From a bacterium (GTDB lineage Bacteria; Vulcanimicrobiota; Vulcanimicrobiia; Vulcanimicrobiales; SCRA01): 23,558 bases of DNA. Made by a program: the position numbers and the translations under genes. A model generated the notes under the pieces. That model was not told the DNA's origin. It worked only from the letters and a program-made list of their open reading frames with translations, and searched no databases. The stretch covers positions 1 to 23,558 of the forward strand of contig SCRI01000014.1 of NCBI GenBank assembly GCA_004298675.1, in the 5' to 3' direction. Every line of letters starts with the position of its first letter. The first letter of the stretch is position 1. Shown in pieces: positions 14,877 through 23,114 of this stretch.

Positions 14877-16193
14877 ATGAACCGCCGGACCATGTTGGCC
14901 TCGGCGGTCGCTGCGTCGTTCGCCGCCGCGTTGCCGCTGGCCCGCGCCGATGCGCTGCAACTGCCGTCGATCCAAGCACTGGCCGAATCGTTTCGTAATC
15001 CCGACGCGCATCTGCAGGCGATGTTTCGCGCAGCCTTGCTGAACACGACCAAGCAGGCCCAGTACGCCGCCGACGGTACCGCCTATGTCAAGACCGGGGA
15101 CATCCCCGCCGAGTGGCTGCGTGACTCCAGCGCGCAAGTCCGTCCCTATCTTTTCTTCGCGCAGGAGGATCCGTCCGTCGCGAAGCTGCTGCGTGGCATC
15201 ATCGTTCGCCAAGCGCGCTACTTGACGATCGATCCGTATGCCAACGCCTTCACGCTCGACTACCGCGTGTGGGAAGAGAAGTACGAGCTGGATTCGCTCT
15301 GCTATCCGATCATCTTGGCCTGGACCTACTGGCGCACGGCCGGCGATGCCTCGATTTTCGACGCCACGATGGAGAGCGCGCTGACCAAGGCGCTCGAGAC
15401 CATGGAGCGCGAACAGGACCACGCTCGCTCTTCGAGTTATTCGCATAAGGAGATCCCCAACGGCGGCAAGGGCAGCTCCGTGGCGTACACGGGCATGATC
15501 TGGAGCGGCTTCCGCCCCTCCGACGATGCCTGCGTCTACAACTACCTGATCCCCTCAGAGATGATGGCCGTGGTGGCGCTGGGCGATCTGGAAGACATCT
15601 TTCGCGACGTCTACCGCAACGTGCTGAAGTCCGAACGGGCTAAGAGCCTGCGTTCGGAGGTACAGGACGGCATCCAGCAATTCGGCATCGTCTTCACTCC
15701 CAACTACGGCTACGTCTACGCCTACGAGGTGGACGGCCTCGGCCACTCGGTGTTGATGGACGACGCCAACATTCCCTCGCTGTTGGGGGCGCCGTACCTG
15801 GGCTACACTAAGCCGGATGCGCTGGTCTACCAGAATACGCGGCGCTTCCTGCTTTCGAAGAACGATCCGTACTATTACGCCGGGACGTACGCGCGCGGGA
15901 TCGGCAGCGCGCATACGCCCGACGGTTACGTTTGGCCGCTCTCCCTGCTGATGCAGGGCCTGACGGCTACCACGGAAGCCGAGCGGCGCGCGGTGCTCAA
16001 GGAACTGCTCGACAGCGATCCAGGCGACCATTTGCTGCACGAGTCATTCGATCCCAACAATCCAGCCAAGTTCACGCGCGTGGATTTCGGCTGGCCCAAC
16101 GCGCTGTTCAGCGAGTTCGTCATGACCGCGTTCGGCGGACGTACGCCCCTGCCGCAGGGTGATACCAGGGACTTAGAGTTTCGCGGCGAGTGA
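14877..16193 (+). CDS. Secreted glycoside hydrolase family 125 (exo-alpha-1,6-mannosidase type)
   Basis: GH125 enzymes release terminal alpha-1,6-linked mannose with inversion. The 438-residue protein matches the family along its length: AYVKTGDIPAEWLRDSSAQV (70-89), WSGFRPSDDACVYNYLIPSEM (209-229), GLGHSVLMDDANIPSLL and HESFDPNNPAKFTRVDFGWP (388-407). By comparison with the Clostridium perfringens enzyme the general acid should be Asp216 (or Asp217) and the base Glu389. Residues 1-24 form a signal peptide; MNRRTMLASA is a weak twin-arginine-like start, with a probable cut after Ala-Arg-Ala. No good ribosome site precedes ATG 14877. It is 8 bp upstream of purA, an odd partner. The substrate is probably fungal-type mannan or glycoprotein mannose, inferred from the family. 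Confidence 0.92.
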   Translation: MNRRTMLASAVAASFAAALPLARADALQLPSIQALAESFRNPDAHLQAMFRAALLNTTKQAQYAADGTAYVKTGDIPAEWLRDSSAQVRPYLFFAQEDPSVAKLLRGIIVRQARYLTIDPYANAFTLDYRVWEEKYELDSLCYPIILAWTYWRTAGDASIFDATMESALTKALETMEREQDHARSSSYSHKEIPNGGKGSSVAYTGMIWSGFRPSDDACVYNYLIPSEMMAVVALGDLEDIFRDVYRNVLKSERAKSLRSEVQDGIQQFGIVFTPNYGYVYAYEVDGLGHSVLMDDANIPSLLGAPYLGYTKPDALVYQNTRRFLLSKNDPYYYAGTYARGIGSAHTPDGYVWPLSLLMQGLTATTEAERRAVLKELLDSDPGDHLLHESFDPNNPAKFTRVDFGWPNALFSEFVMTAFGGRTPLPQGDTRDLEFRGE

Positions 16194-16201
16194 GGAACGG
16201 C

Positions 16202-17485
16202 ATGCGTGGTGGAGTAACGATCGTCGTCGGCATTCAGTGGGGCGACGAAGGAAAAGGTCGTATCGTCGACGTCTTGGCGCAGCGGGCCGAGATGGTCGCG
16301 CGCTTTGGCGGAGGCAACAACGCGGGGCATACGCTGGTCGTCGAAGGGCGCAAAGTGGTCCTGCGCTCCGTTCCCAGCGGAGTCTTCCACGCACCCAAGC
16401 CGCTGCTGATCGGCGCGGGGGTGGTCGTCGATCTCGCCGGCTTCATCCAGGAGTTGGACGAGTTGGCGGCCATCGGCGTCGACGTCAGCCGCATCAAGCT
16501 CGACGAGCGCGCGCACCTGACGCTGCCCTACCATATCGCACTCGATCGCTTGGGTGAGCAGGCTCGCGGCCAGGGTGCGATCGGCACCACCGGCCGCGGC
16601 ATCGGTCCCACCTACGTCGACAAAGTCGCCCGTAGCGGTGTGCGCGCCGCGGACCTGCGCCAACCGGAGCGTTTGGCCGAGCGCGTGAACGCGGCGCTGG
16701 CGCAGCATCGCGGACGGTTGGATGCAGGCGGCGTCGAGATCGGCGCGGAGCGCGTGATCGAGGATCTGCGCGTGCTCTCGGAACGAGTGCTGCCGCACTT
16801 GGTTGACGGTGTCGCGCTGGCGCACGGCGTGCTCGAGCGCGGGGGTGAAATCCTGTGCGAGGGGGCGCAGGGCACGATGCTCGATGTCGGATTCGGCACC
16901 TATCCGTACGTCACGTCCTCGCATACGATCGCCGGCGGCGCCTGCATCGGGCTGGGTTTCGGTCCAACCATGGTGCGCGAGGTCATCGGCGTCACCAAGG
17001 CCTACTGCACGCGGGTGGGCGCCGGACCGTTTCCTTCGGAGTTGAACGATGCGGTGGGCGAGCAGTTGCGCGCGCGCGGAAACGAGTACGGAACCAATAC
17101 CGGGCGGCCGCGCCGCTGCGGCTGGTTCGATGCCGTGGCCGCGCGCTATGCCTGCCGCTTGAACGGAGTCTCGCGGTTGGTGGTGACCAAGCTCGACGTC
17201 ATGAGCGGCCTGGAGCGGGTGGGCATCGTCTCCTCATACGTCAAGAACGGCGCGGAAGTCGGCGTGGACCGGCTGGGCGAGCCGGGCGTGGAGCCGCAGG
17301 TGACGTGGTTCCCCGGGTGGAGCGAGGATGTCGGCGCGGCGCGACGCATCGAGGATCTGCCACACAACGCGCGTGCCTATGTTCAGGCCTTGGAACAAGC
17401 AGCCGATACTACCGTGGGGTGGATCTCCGTCGGCGCGGAGCGATCGGCGTTGATCTCGCTTGCGGAGAGTGAAAGGAGGGTGTGA
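16202..17485 (+). CDS. purA: Adenylosuccinate synthetase
   Basis: PurA converts IMP, aspartate and GTP to adenylosuccinate, the first committed step to AMP. It has 427 residues. The N-terminal P-loop-like GIQWGDEGKGRIVD (9-22), NNAGHTL with the catalytic His, TTGRGIGPTYVDKV, the GTYPYVTSS segment, the GVTKAYCTRVG loop and TNTGRPRRCGWFD are all present, giving a complete enzyme. GAGGA lies 5 bases before ATG 16202; a GTG at 16190 is a less likely start. It is 8 bp after the mannosidase gene and is probably read through from it. A weak hairpin terminator follows. Confidence 0.98.
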   Translation: MRGGVTIVVGIQWGDEGKGRIVDVLAQRAEMVARFGGGNNAGHTLVVEGRKVVLRSVPSGVFHAPKPLLIGAGVVVDLAGFIQELDELAAIGVDVSRIKLDERAHLTLPYHIALDRLGEQARGQGAIGTTGRGIGPTYVDKVARSGVRAADLRQPERLAERVNAALAQHRGRLDAGGVEIGAERVIEDLRVLSERVLPHLVDGVALAHGVLERGGEILCEGAQGTMLDVGFGTYPYVTSSHTIAGGACIGLGFGPTMVREVIGVTKAYCTRVGAGPFPSELNDAVGEQLRARGNEYGTNTGRPRRCGWFDAVAARYACRLNGVSRLVVTKLDVMSGLERVGIVSSYVKNGAEVGVDRLGEPGVEPQVTWFPGWSEDVGAARRIEDLPHNARAYVQALEQAADTTVGWISVGAERSALISLAESERRV

Positions 17486-17514
17486 GAACCGGCTGGCAGC
17501 GCCGGAGTCCGGAT

Positions 17515-17535
17515 GGCTCTCTCGAGCCGATTGTT
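17515..17535 (+). terminator. Weak hairpin after purA
   Basis: GGCTC (17515-17519) and GAGCC (17524-17528) form a 5-bp stem with the loop TCTC, followed by GATTGTT. The stem is short and the T-tail broken, so termination after purA would be partial at best. Confidence 0.35.
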
Positions 17536-17605
17536 AAACAAAGCTAACCGTTTGGGCGATGTAGGAGAAGAAGGCCGACGCCGAATGGCCGAAACCTTCT
17601 GGTAA

Positions 17606-17684
17606 GATGCGGCATCCAAGGACGGGTGCCGTTACTCGGCCACGGTTGGCGAGCTCCTCGATACCGTGTCGTGCGCGGATACGG
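17606..17684 (+). other. Structured leader upstream of the fliF operon
   Basis: Three consecutive hairpins can be drawn in the 223-bp purA-fliF spacer. GATGC/GCATC is at 17606-17616. A composite hairpin spans 17616-17649: CCAA/TTGG outside, GTGCCG paired with CGG and CAC inside (C40 bulged), loop TTACT. CCGTGTC/GATACGG is at 17664-17684 with one wobble. An AGAA-GGCC/GGCC...TTCT pairing lies just upstream (about 17567-17600). fliF then starts 24 bases later, after AGGTGA. I could not match this to c-di-GMP-I or other riboswitch consensus sequences, nor find a clear sigma-28, sigma-54 or sigma-70 promoter. Confidence 0.4.
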
Positions 17685-17708
17685 CGTCGGCCATAAGTAG
17701 GTGAGCTA

Positions 17709-19361
17709 ATGGATCGCCTCTCCACGACATGGAGAGACTGGGCGGGCCGGGCCCAAGGGGTCTGGGCCGAGCAGCCGCGGGGTACGCGGATGCTGCTTGG
17801 CTCCGGCATCGCCATCCTCGTCGCTACGATTGCCGTGGTGGCCTGGCTCTATAGCCCGGCTCACCGTTCGTACGGGATGCTCTTTTCCAACCTCTCGGCG
17901 CAGGATGCCGCGTCGGTCATCCAGCGGCTCAGCGACGACAAGGTGCCGTACTCCTTGAGCCAGGGCGGCACGACCGTCAGCGTGCCCATGGATAGCCTCT
18001 ACACGGAGCGCGTGAAGCTGGCCGGTGAAGGCGCGCTGAAGGGCAACGGATCGGGCTGGGAGCTCTTCGACAAGACCAACCTGGGCCTGACCACGTTTCA
18101 AGAGCAGGTCATGAAACTGCGCGCGACCGAGGGTGAGCTGCAGCGCACGATCGAGGGCTTGACGCCCGTCGAGTCCGCACGGGTCAACATCGCGCAGCCG
18201 GAGGCGCAGCTCTACACCGCGGCGCAGCAGCCCACGACCGCCTCGATTGCCGTGAGCACCAAGCCCGGCATGTCGCTCTTGTCCGGTGAAGTCAGCGGTA
18301 TCACGCAGCTCGTGGCGGGTGCGGTGCCAGGGCTCAAACCCGAGAACGTGACGATCGTCGATCAAGACGGCAACGTACTGCTGCCCGATAAGGGCGCCCA
18401 AGGCGGCTCGGGGGATGCGATCAACCTCACCGCGGAGCAGCTCGTGGCCAAGCAGCGCTACGAGACGGCGATTCAGCAGAGCGTTCAATCCATGCTCGAC
18501 ATGACGTTGGGTCCGCATCGCGCGGTGGCGCGCGTGAGCGCCGACATGGACTTCGACGCCAACTCCACCGAGAGCAAACAGTACGCGCCGCAGGGAGTCG
18601 TGCGTTCCGAGCAGAGCTCGCGCGAGCGTTATACGGGCGCCCCCGCTGCTCGTGCCGCCGCGGGCGTCCCGGGGACGACGTCCAACATTCCCACCTATCA
18701 AGGCGCGCAGCAGACGGGTACGGGCAACTATTCCAAGTCGCAGACCACGCGCAACTACGAGGTTACCGAGTCGACCGTTCACCACATCGACGCCCCTGGA
18801 AAGGTCACCAAACTCTCGGTCGCGGTGCTCGTGAACGTGCCTCCGCCCAATGCCGCCCCAGCGGCAGGCGCGCAGCCCGTCTATGCGCTGGCGCCGGCGG
18901 ACATCACCAAGATCCGTAACGCCGTCTCCACGGCAGCTGGTATCGACACCGCGCGCGGTGACGCCGTGACGGTAGAGGGTATCGCCTTCAATCCCAGCGT
19001 CTTCGCGCAGCAGCCCACGGCCTTCGCGCCGGGCGGACCGCTCAGTCTGCCGCGCTGGGCGCTCGGGGCGCTGGCGATTCTGCTGCTGCTGGGGGGCGGT
19101 GCCGTGGCCTTCCGCCTGATGCGCGGGCGGCAGTTCACCCCGAGCTTGGGAGCCGATCTGCCGACCTTCGACTCGACGTTGGCTGAAGAGCTGCCGCCGT
19201 TCGAGGAGCACCCGATGCTCGAGCAGGCACCGGGATTGGCGGCACCGATTCGCAGTGCGGCCGATCTCACGCGCGAGCAGATGATCGAGTACGTGACGAC
19301 GGTGGCCCAAGAGAATCCGGACTCGGTGGGCAAGCTGATCAAGCTGTGGCTAGCGGAGTGA
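17709..19361 (+). CDS. fliF: Flagellar MS-ring protein FliF
   Basis: FliF builds the MS ring, the inner-membrane foundation of the flagellar basal body and export gate. The 550-residue protein has a first membrane helix at about 28-48. The periplasmic ring-building modules follow: YGMLFSNLSAQDAASVIQRL, the TFQEQVMKLRATEGELQRTI segment, ESARVNIAQPEAQLY and VPGLKPENVTIVDQDGN. After a variable Gln/Thr/Pro-rich segment, a second membrane helix (about 448-470) leads to a cytoplasmic tail ending DSVGKLIKLWLAE, the FliG-binding end. AGGTGA lies 6-7 bases before the ATG. It opens the block-2 flagellar operon. Confidence 0.97.
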   Translation: MDRLSTTWRDWAGRAQGVWAEQPRGTRMLLGSGIAILVATIAVVAWLYSPAHRSYGMLFSNLSAQDAASVIQRLSDDKVPYSLSQGGTTVSVPMDSLYTERVKLAGEGALKGNGSGWELFDKTNLGLTTFQEQVMKLRATEGELQRTIEGLTPVESARVNIAQPEAQLYTAAQQPTTASIAVSTKPGMSLLSGEVSGITQLVAGAVPGLKPENVTIVDQDGNVLLPDKGAQGGSGDAINLTAEQLVAKQRYETAIQQSVQSMLDMTLGPHRAVARVSADMDFDANSTESKQYAPQGVVRSEQSSRERYTGAPAARAAAGVPGTTSNIPTYQGAQQTGTGNYSKSQTTRNYEVTESTVHHIDAPGKVTKLSVAVLVNVPPPNAAPAAGAQPVYALAPADITKIRNAVSTAAGIDTARGDAVTVEGIAFNPSVFAQQPTAFAPGGPLSLPRWALGALAILLLLGGGAVAFRLMRGRQFTPSLGADLPTFDSTLAEELPPFEEHPMLEQAPGLAAPIRSAADLTREQMIEYVTTVAQENPDSVGKLIKLWLAE

Positions 19362-19374
19362 GGAGCGCAGCGTC

Positions 19375-20478
19375 ATGAGTGGGATGGACTCTCCCATTAT
19401 CAATCTCAGCGGCGCGGTGAGTACCGGGACGCCGAGCGCGGTGTCGGCGTTCATGACCGACACCCATCAAGGCGTGCTCGCCGAGATGACGGGTCCGCAA
19501 AAGGCGGCCGTCCTGCTCATTACCCTGGGCCTGGAGCTTTCGGCGACGATCTTTAAGTTTCTGCGTCAGGACGAAGTGGAGCGCGTGGTCGTCGAGATCG
19601 CGAAGATCACGACGGTGCCGCTCGAGAAGCGCGATGCCGTCGTAGCCGAGGCCTACCAGCGCGCCATCGCGTTGAAGTATATCAACGAGGGCGGCATCGA
19701 GTACGCTAAGGAGATCCTCGAGCGTAGTTTCGGGGCGGGCCAGGCCGACGACATGACCAGCCGCCTCTTCGCCGCGCTCAAGCACGGCAATCCGTTGGAG
19801 CTGGTCAAGAACACCGAGCCCGCGCAACTCCTGCAGTTCATCCAGGACGAGCATCCGCAGACGATTGCGCTGATCCTGGTCTACATGAGCGCCGATCAAG
19901 CCGGCCAGGTGCTCTCGGCGCTGACTCCGGAGCTTCAGGCGGACGTCGCGATGCGGATCGCGATCCTGCAAAAGACCGCACCGGAGGTGCTAGAACAGTT
20001 GGACGAGTTGCTGGGACGCCGCCTACTCGTCAGCGGCGCCGATTTCGCCAAGGCCGGCGGCGTGCAGTCATTGGCGCAGGTGATGAATTTCGTCGACCGC
20101 GAGACGGAGAAGAACATCCTCGAGGGCCTCTCGCAACGCGATCCCGAGATCGCCAACGAAGTCAAGAACCTGCTCTTCGTCTTCGAGGACATCGTCAACA
20201 TGGACGAGCGCTCGATTCAGCGCATGCTGCGCGAAGTGGACGGCAAGGACCTGGCGTTGGCTCTCAAGTCGGCCAACGAAGATCTGCTCGCGAAGATCTA
20301 CAAGAACATGTCGCAGCGTGCCGCGCAGACGCTCAAAGAGGACATCGAGGTGCTCGGGCCGGTGCGCGTACGCGACGTGGGGCGCGCGCAGCAGACGATC
20401 GTCGACGTCATCCGCACGCTCGAGGAGAACGGGCAGATCATTATCGCGCGCGGCGCGAAGGACGAGCGTTTCATCTGA
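19375..20478 (+). CDS. fliG: Flagellar motor switch protein FliG
   Basis: FliG couples the MS ring to stator-generated torque and takes part in the rotation switch. At 367 residues it has the N-terminal FliF-binding domain starting at MTGPQKAAVLLITLG (about residue 38). The middle domain carries DEHPQTIALILVYM, the EHPQ FliM-binding motif. The C-terminal torque domain includes FVFEDIVNMDERSIQRMLRE with its charged residues. About 37 extra residues, Ser/Thr-rich, precede the usual start. I keep the long form because AGGAG is 9 bases before ATG 19375, whereas the internal ATG at 19453 has no ribosome site. It follows fliF by 13 bp. Confidence 0.97.
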   Translation: MSGMDSPIINLSGAVSTGTPSAVSAFMTDTHQGVLAEMTGPQKAAVLLITLGLELSATIFKFLRQDEVERVVVEIAKITTVPLEKRDAVVAEAYQRAIALKYINEGGIEYAKEILERSFGAGQADDMTSRLFAALKHGNPLELVKNTEPAQLLQFIQDEHPQTIALILVYMSADQAGQVLSALTPELQADVAMRIAILQKTAPEVLEQLDELLGRRLLVSGADFAKAGGVQSLAQVMNFVDRETEKNILEGLSQRDPEIANEVKNLLFVFEDIVNMDERSIQRMLREVDGKDLALALKSANEDLLAKIYKNMSQRAAQTLKEDIEVLGPVRVRDVGRAQQTIVDVIRTLEENGQIIIARGAKDERFI

Positions 20479-20501
20479 TGGCCGGGCTTCGAGGCTGACG
20501 T

Positions 20502-21335
20502 ATGCGACGCGTCATCAAGGGTGCGCAGATCGCCGGCGAGCATTATCTCGTCGCTGCTGCCATGGCGCGCTCTGAAGCGCTCGCCGGCGCGCAGCCCGGC
20601 GATGCCTCGGAGCCGCAGGCGCGGGATGGTAACAGTGCCGCTGATACCGCCGAGTTGGATGCCGCGCGCGAGCGCGCCTATCACGTGATTCAGGAGGCGC
20701 GCGAGCGCGGGGCGGCGATGGTCGAGGAGGCGCGCGCGCGCAGCGAGGCCCTGATCGACGAGACGGCGCAAGCCGCGGCGGCGCTGCGCGAGCAGGCCCG
20801 CATCTCCGGTCACGATGAGGGCTTGCGTGAGGGCCGGCGGACGGCCCAGGAAGAGTTGGCGCAGGCCGCGGCGGCGCTGCGCGGGATCGTCGAGTCGGCG
20901 CGCGAGCAGCGGCGTGCCGTGATCGCCGCGGCCGAGCCGGAGATCGTGCGCCTGGCGCTGCTGGTGGCGCAACGCGTGATTCATCGCGAGATCGAGGGTG
21001 ATCCACGCGTGGTGGTGGACGTCGCACGCGCGGCGATCGCGCATCTTTCGGACAAGGAGACCATGGTCGTTCGCGTCAATCCCGGCGACCTCGAGATCGT
21101 GCGGGCGGCGCGGGAGGAACTGTTCCCCGGCGACGCGCGGCCGATCCGTTTCGTCGGCGATCTGCGCGTCGACCGTGGCGGCGTCGTCATCGACACCGAG
21201 GCCGGCAGCGTGGATGCGAAGATCGAGCATCAGCTGCAAGAGGCGCGCCGCCTCCTGCGTCTGGACGACGACGGCGTGACGCTCGACCGGCGGGTCAGCA
21301 CCGAGGGAATGGTCGGGCATGCTGAAGCAAGTTGA
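20502..21335 (+). CDS. fliH: Flagellar export apparatus stator/assembly protein FliH
   Basis: FliH binds the export ATPase FliI and restrains or positions it at the export gate. The 277-residue protein starts [10 protein letters not shown], as many FliH proteins do. It has a long Ala/Glu/Arg-rich coiled coil (about 50-140). The conserved C-terminal part includes [39 protein letters not shown] and [24 protein letters not shown] lies 7 bases before the ATG. Its position between fliG and fliI settles the identity. It overlaps fliI by 17 bp. Confidence 0.94.
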   Translation: MRRVIKGAQIAGEHYLVAAAMARSEALAGAQPGDASEPQARDGNSAADTAELDAARERAYHVIQEARERGAAMVEEARARSEALIDETAQAAAALREQARISGHDEGLREGRRTAQEELAQAAAALRGIVESAREQRRAVIAAAEPEIVRLALLVAQRVIHREIEGDPRVVVDVARAAIAHLSDKETMVVRVNPGDLEIVRAAREELFPGDARPIRFVGDLRVDRGGVVIDTEAGSVDAKIEHQLQEARRLLRLDDDGVTLDRRVSTEGMVGHAEAS

Positions 21336-22662
21336 GATCGAGCCGATCGAGGTTGCGCCCTTCTCCGCCGAGCGTTACGCCGCAGAGCTGCGCAGCGCGG
21401 ATCTCATCCGCAGCAACGGTCGCGTGCGGCAGGTCATCGGCGTAGTCATCGAGAGCCTGGGCCCGCAGATGGCGGTGGGCGAAACCTGCCGCATCTCCTT
21501 CCGGCGCAACGCCGCCCCCGTCTTGGCCGAGGTGGTCGGTTTCCGTGACAACAAGGTGCTGATCATGCCGCTGGGGGAGCTGGCAGGCATCGGTGCGGGC
21601 TCCGAGGTCTTCGCGCTGGGGCGGCCTCTGGAAGTCGGCGTCTCGGATGCGCTACTCGGGCGTGTGCTCGATGGGTTGGGGCGCGTGATGGACGGCGGTC
21701 CCGCGATCGAGGGGGCGGAGCGCCGGCCGATCGCCGCGGCGCCGCCTAATCCGCTGGATCGTCCGCGCATCGATCGTCCGCTCTCCGTGGGTATTCGCGC
21801 CATCGACGGGCTGCTGACCTGCGGCAAGGGGCAGCGCGTGGGCATCTTCGCCGGCAGCGGCGTCGGCAAGTCGACGGTGCTGGGCATGATCGCGCGCAAC
21901 ACCAACGCCGACGTGAACGTCATCGCGCTGGTGGGCGAGCGCGGGAAAGAGGTGCGCGACTTCATCGAGCGCGACCTCGGAACGGAGGGTTTGGCGCGCA
22001 GCGTCGTCATCGTGGCCACGAGCGATCAGCCCGCGCTGGTGCGCATCAAGGCCGCCTTCGTCGCAACCACGATCGCCGAATACTTTCGCGACCGCGGCCT
22101 GGACGTGACCCTGATGATGGATAGCGTCACGCGCTTCGCGATGGCGCAGCGCGAAGTGGGCTTGGCGATCGGCGAGCCGACCACCACCAAGGGGTATACG
22201 CCCAGCGTCTTCGCGCTGCTGCCGCGCCTGTTGGAGCGCGCGGGGACCTCGCCGCGCGGGTCCATTACCGGCATCTACGCCGTGCTCGTCGACGGCGACG
22301 ATCTCAACGAGCCGGTAGCGGACGCCGTGCGCTCGATTCTCGACGGCCATATCGTGCTTTCGCGCGCGCTGGCCTCCGCCAACCACTATCCCGCCATCGA
22401 CGTGCTGAACTCGATCAGCCGCGTCATGCCCGACGTCGTGGACGAGGTGCACCTGCGCGCGGCCGGCGCCGTGCGCGATCTGCTGGCGACCTACCGTGAA
22501 GCGGAGGACCTCATCAACATCGGCGCCTACGTGCCCGGCAGCAACGCCAAAGTCGATTTGGCCATTGCGAAGATCGAGAGCATACGCCACTTTCTGCGGC
22601 AGGATACGTATGAAGGCTCGACGCTGGTGCAGGCTGTCTCTGGAGTCGTGGCGATCTCGTGA
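21319..22662 (+). CDS. fliI: Flagellum-specific export ATPase FliI
   Basis: FliI energises early steps of type III flagellar export and unfolds or releases chaperoned substrates. The 447-residue protein is related to the F1 beta subunit. An N-terminal beta domain (about 30-105) precedes the nucleotide-binding domain, with Walker [10 protein letters not shown] at 178-186, [12 protein letters not shown], and the Walker B region [40 protein letters not shown], and [20 protein letters not shown] near the C-terminus, are typical of FliI. It starts inside fliH and ends overlapping fliJ (TGA within GTGA), so fliHIJ are translationally coupled. Confidence 0.97.
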   Translation: MLKQVEIEPIEVAPFSAERYAAELRSADLIRSNGRVRQVIGVVIESLGPQMAVGETCRISFRRNAAPVLAEVVGFRDNKVLIMPLGELAGIGAGSEVFALGRPLEVGVSDALLGRVLDGLGRVMDGGPAIEGAERRPIAAAPPNPLDRPRIDRPLSVGIRAIDGLLTCGKGQRVGIFAGSGVGKSTVLGMIARNTNADVNVIALVGERGKEVRDFIERDLGTEGLARSVVIVATSDQPALVRIKAAFVATTIAEYFRDRGLDVTLMMDSVTRFAMAQREVGLAIGEPTTTKGYTPSVFALLPRLLERAGTSPRGSITGIYAVLVDGDDLNEPVADAVRSILDGHIVLSRALASANHYPAIDVLNSISRVMPDVVDEVHLRAAGAVRDLLATYREAEDLINIGAYVPGSNAKVDLAIAKIESIRHFLRQDTYEGSTLVQAVSGVVAIS

Positions 22663-23114
22663 AGCGTTTTACCTTCTCGTTACAGCCCGTGCTCGACGTG
22701 CGCGAGCGCCGCGAGCGCGAGCGCATGCAGCGCCTGGCGCAGGCGCAGCTCGAACTGCAGCAGGCCCAAGAGCGCTTGGAGGAGCTCGATCGGGAACGCC
22801 AGGGCGAGACGCGCGTCGTGCGCGAGCGCCACAGCCAACTCGAGCTCGAGGAGCTGCAAGCATACTATGCCCACCTCGAACATTTGGCGGCGGAGAGCGC
22901 GTGCCAGCGTGAGCGTGTGGCGGAGGCGCAGCGGCGGGTCGAGACCTCTCGCACCGAGTTGATCGCGGCCAGTACCGACAAGCGGGTCGTCGAGCGCCTG
23001 AAGGAGCGGCGCCATGAGGACTTTCTGCACGAGGAGCGCTTGGCCGAGCAGCGTCAGGTGGACGACGATAATGCGCGCGTGGAGTCCCGCGTGAGGGAGC
23101 GAGGCAAGACGTGA
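22659..23114 (+). CDS. fliJ: Flagellar export chaperone FliJ
   Basis: FliJ is a coiled-coil protein that inserts in the FliI hexamer and links it to FlhA. The product has 151 residues and starts [20 protein letters not shown], the usual FliJ opening. Almost all of the rest is a charged Glu/Arg/Gln heptad-like helix with no Pro or Gly, matching the antiparallel coiled coil of the family. The start is GTG, overlapping the fliI stop by 4 bases. Its own stop overlaps the next start (GTGA). Sequence identity among FliJ proteins is low, so the position after fliI is the main support. Confidence 0.92.
   Translation: MKRFTFSLQPVLDVRERRERERMQRLAQAQLELQQAQERLEELDRERQGETRVVRERHSQLELEELQAYYAHLEHLAAESACQRERVAEAQRRVETSRTELIAASTDKRVVERLKERRHEDFLHEERLAEQRQVDDDNARVESRVRERGKT

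Noticed and set aside
17525-17532. GCCGATTG as the -10 of a sigma-28 promoter for fliF
   Set aside because: It lies within the weak post-purA hairpin and there is no TAAA at the expected distance upstream.
17486-17708. c-di-GMP-I (GEMM) riboswitch upstream of fliF
   Set aside because: ACAAAGCTAACC recalls part of the motif, but the GGCAAA and GNRA-tetraloop helices and the matching receptor helix are missing in the required order.
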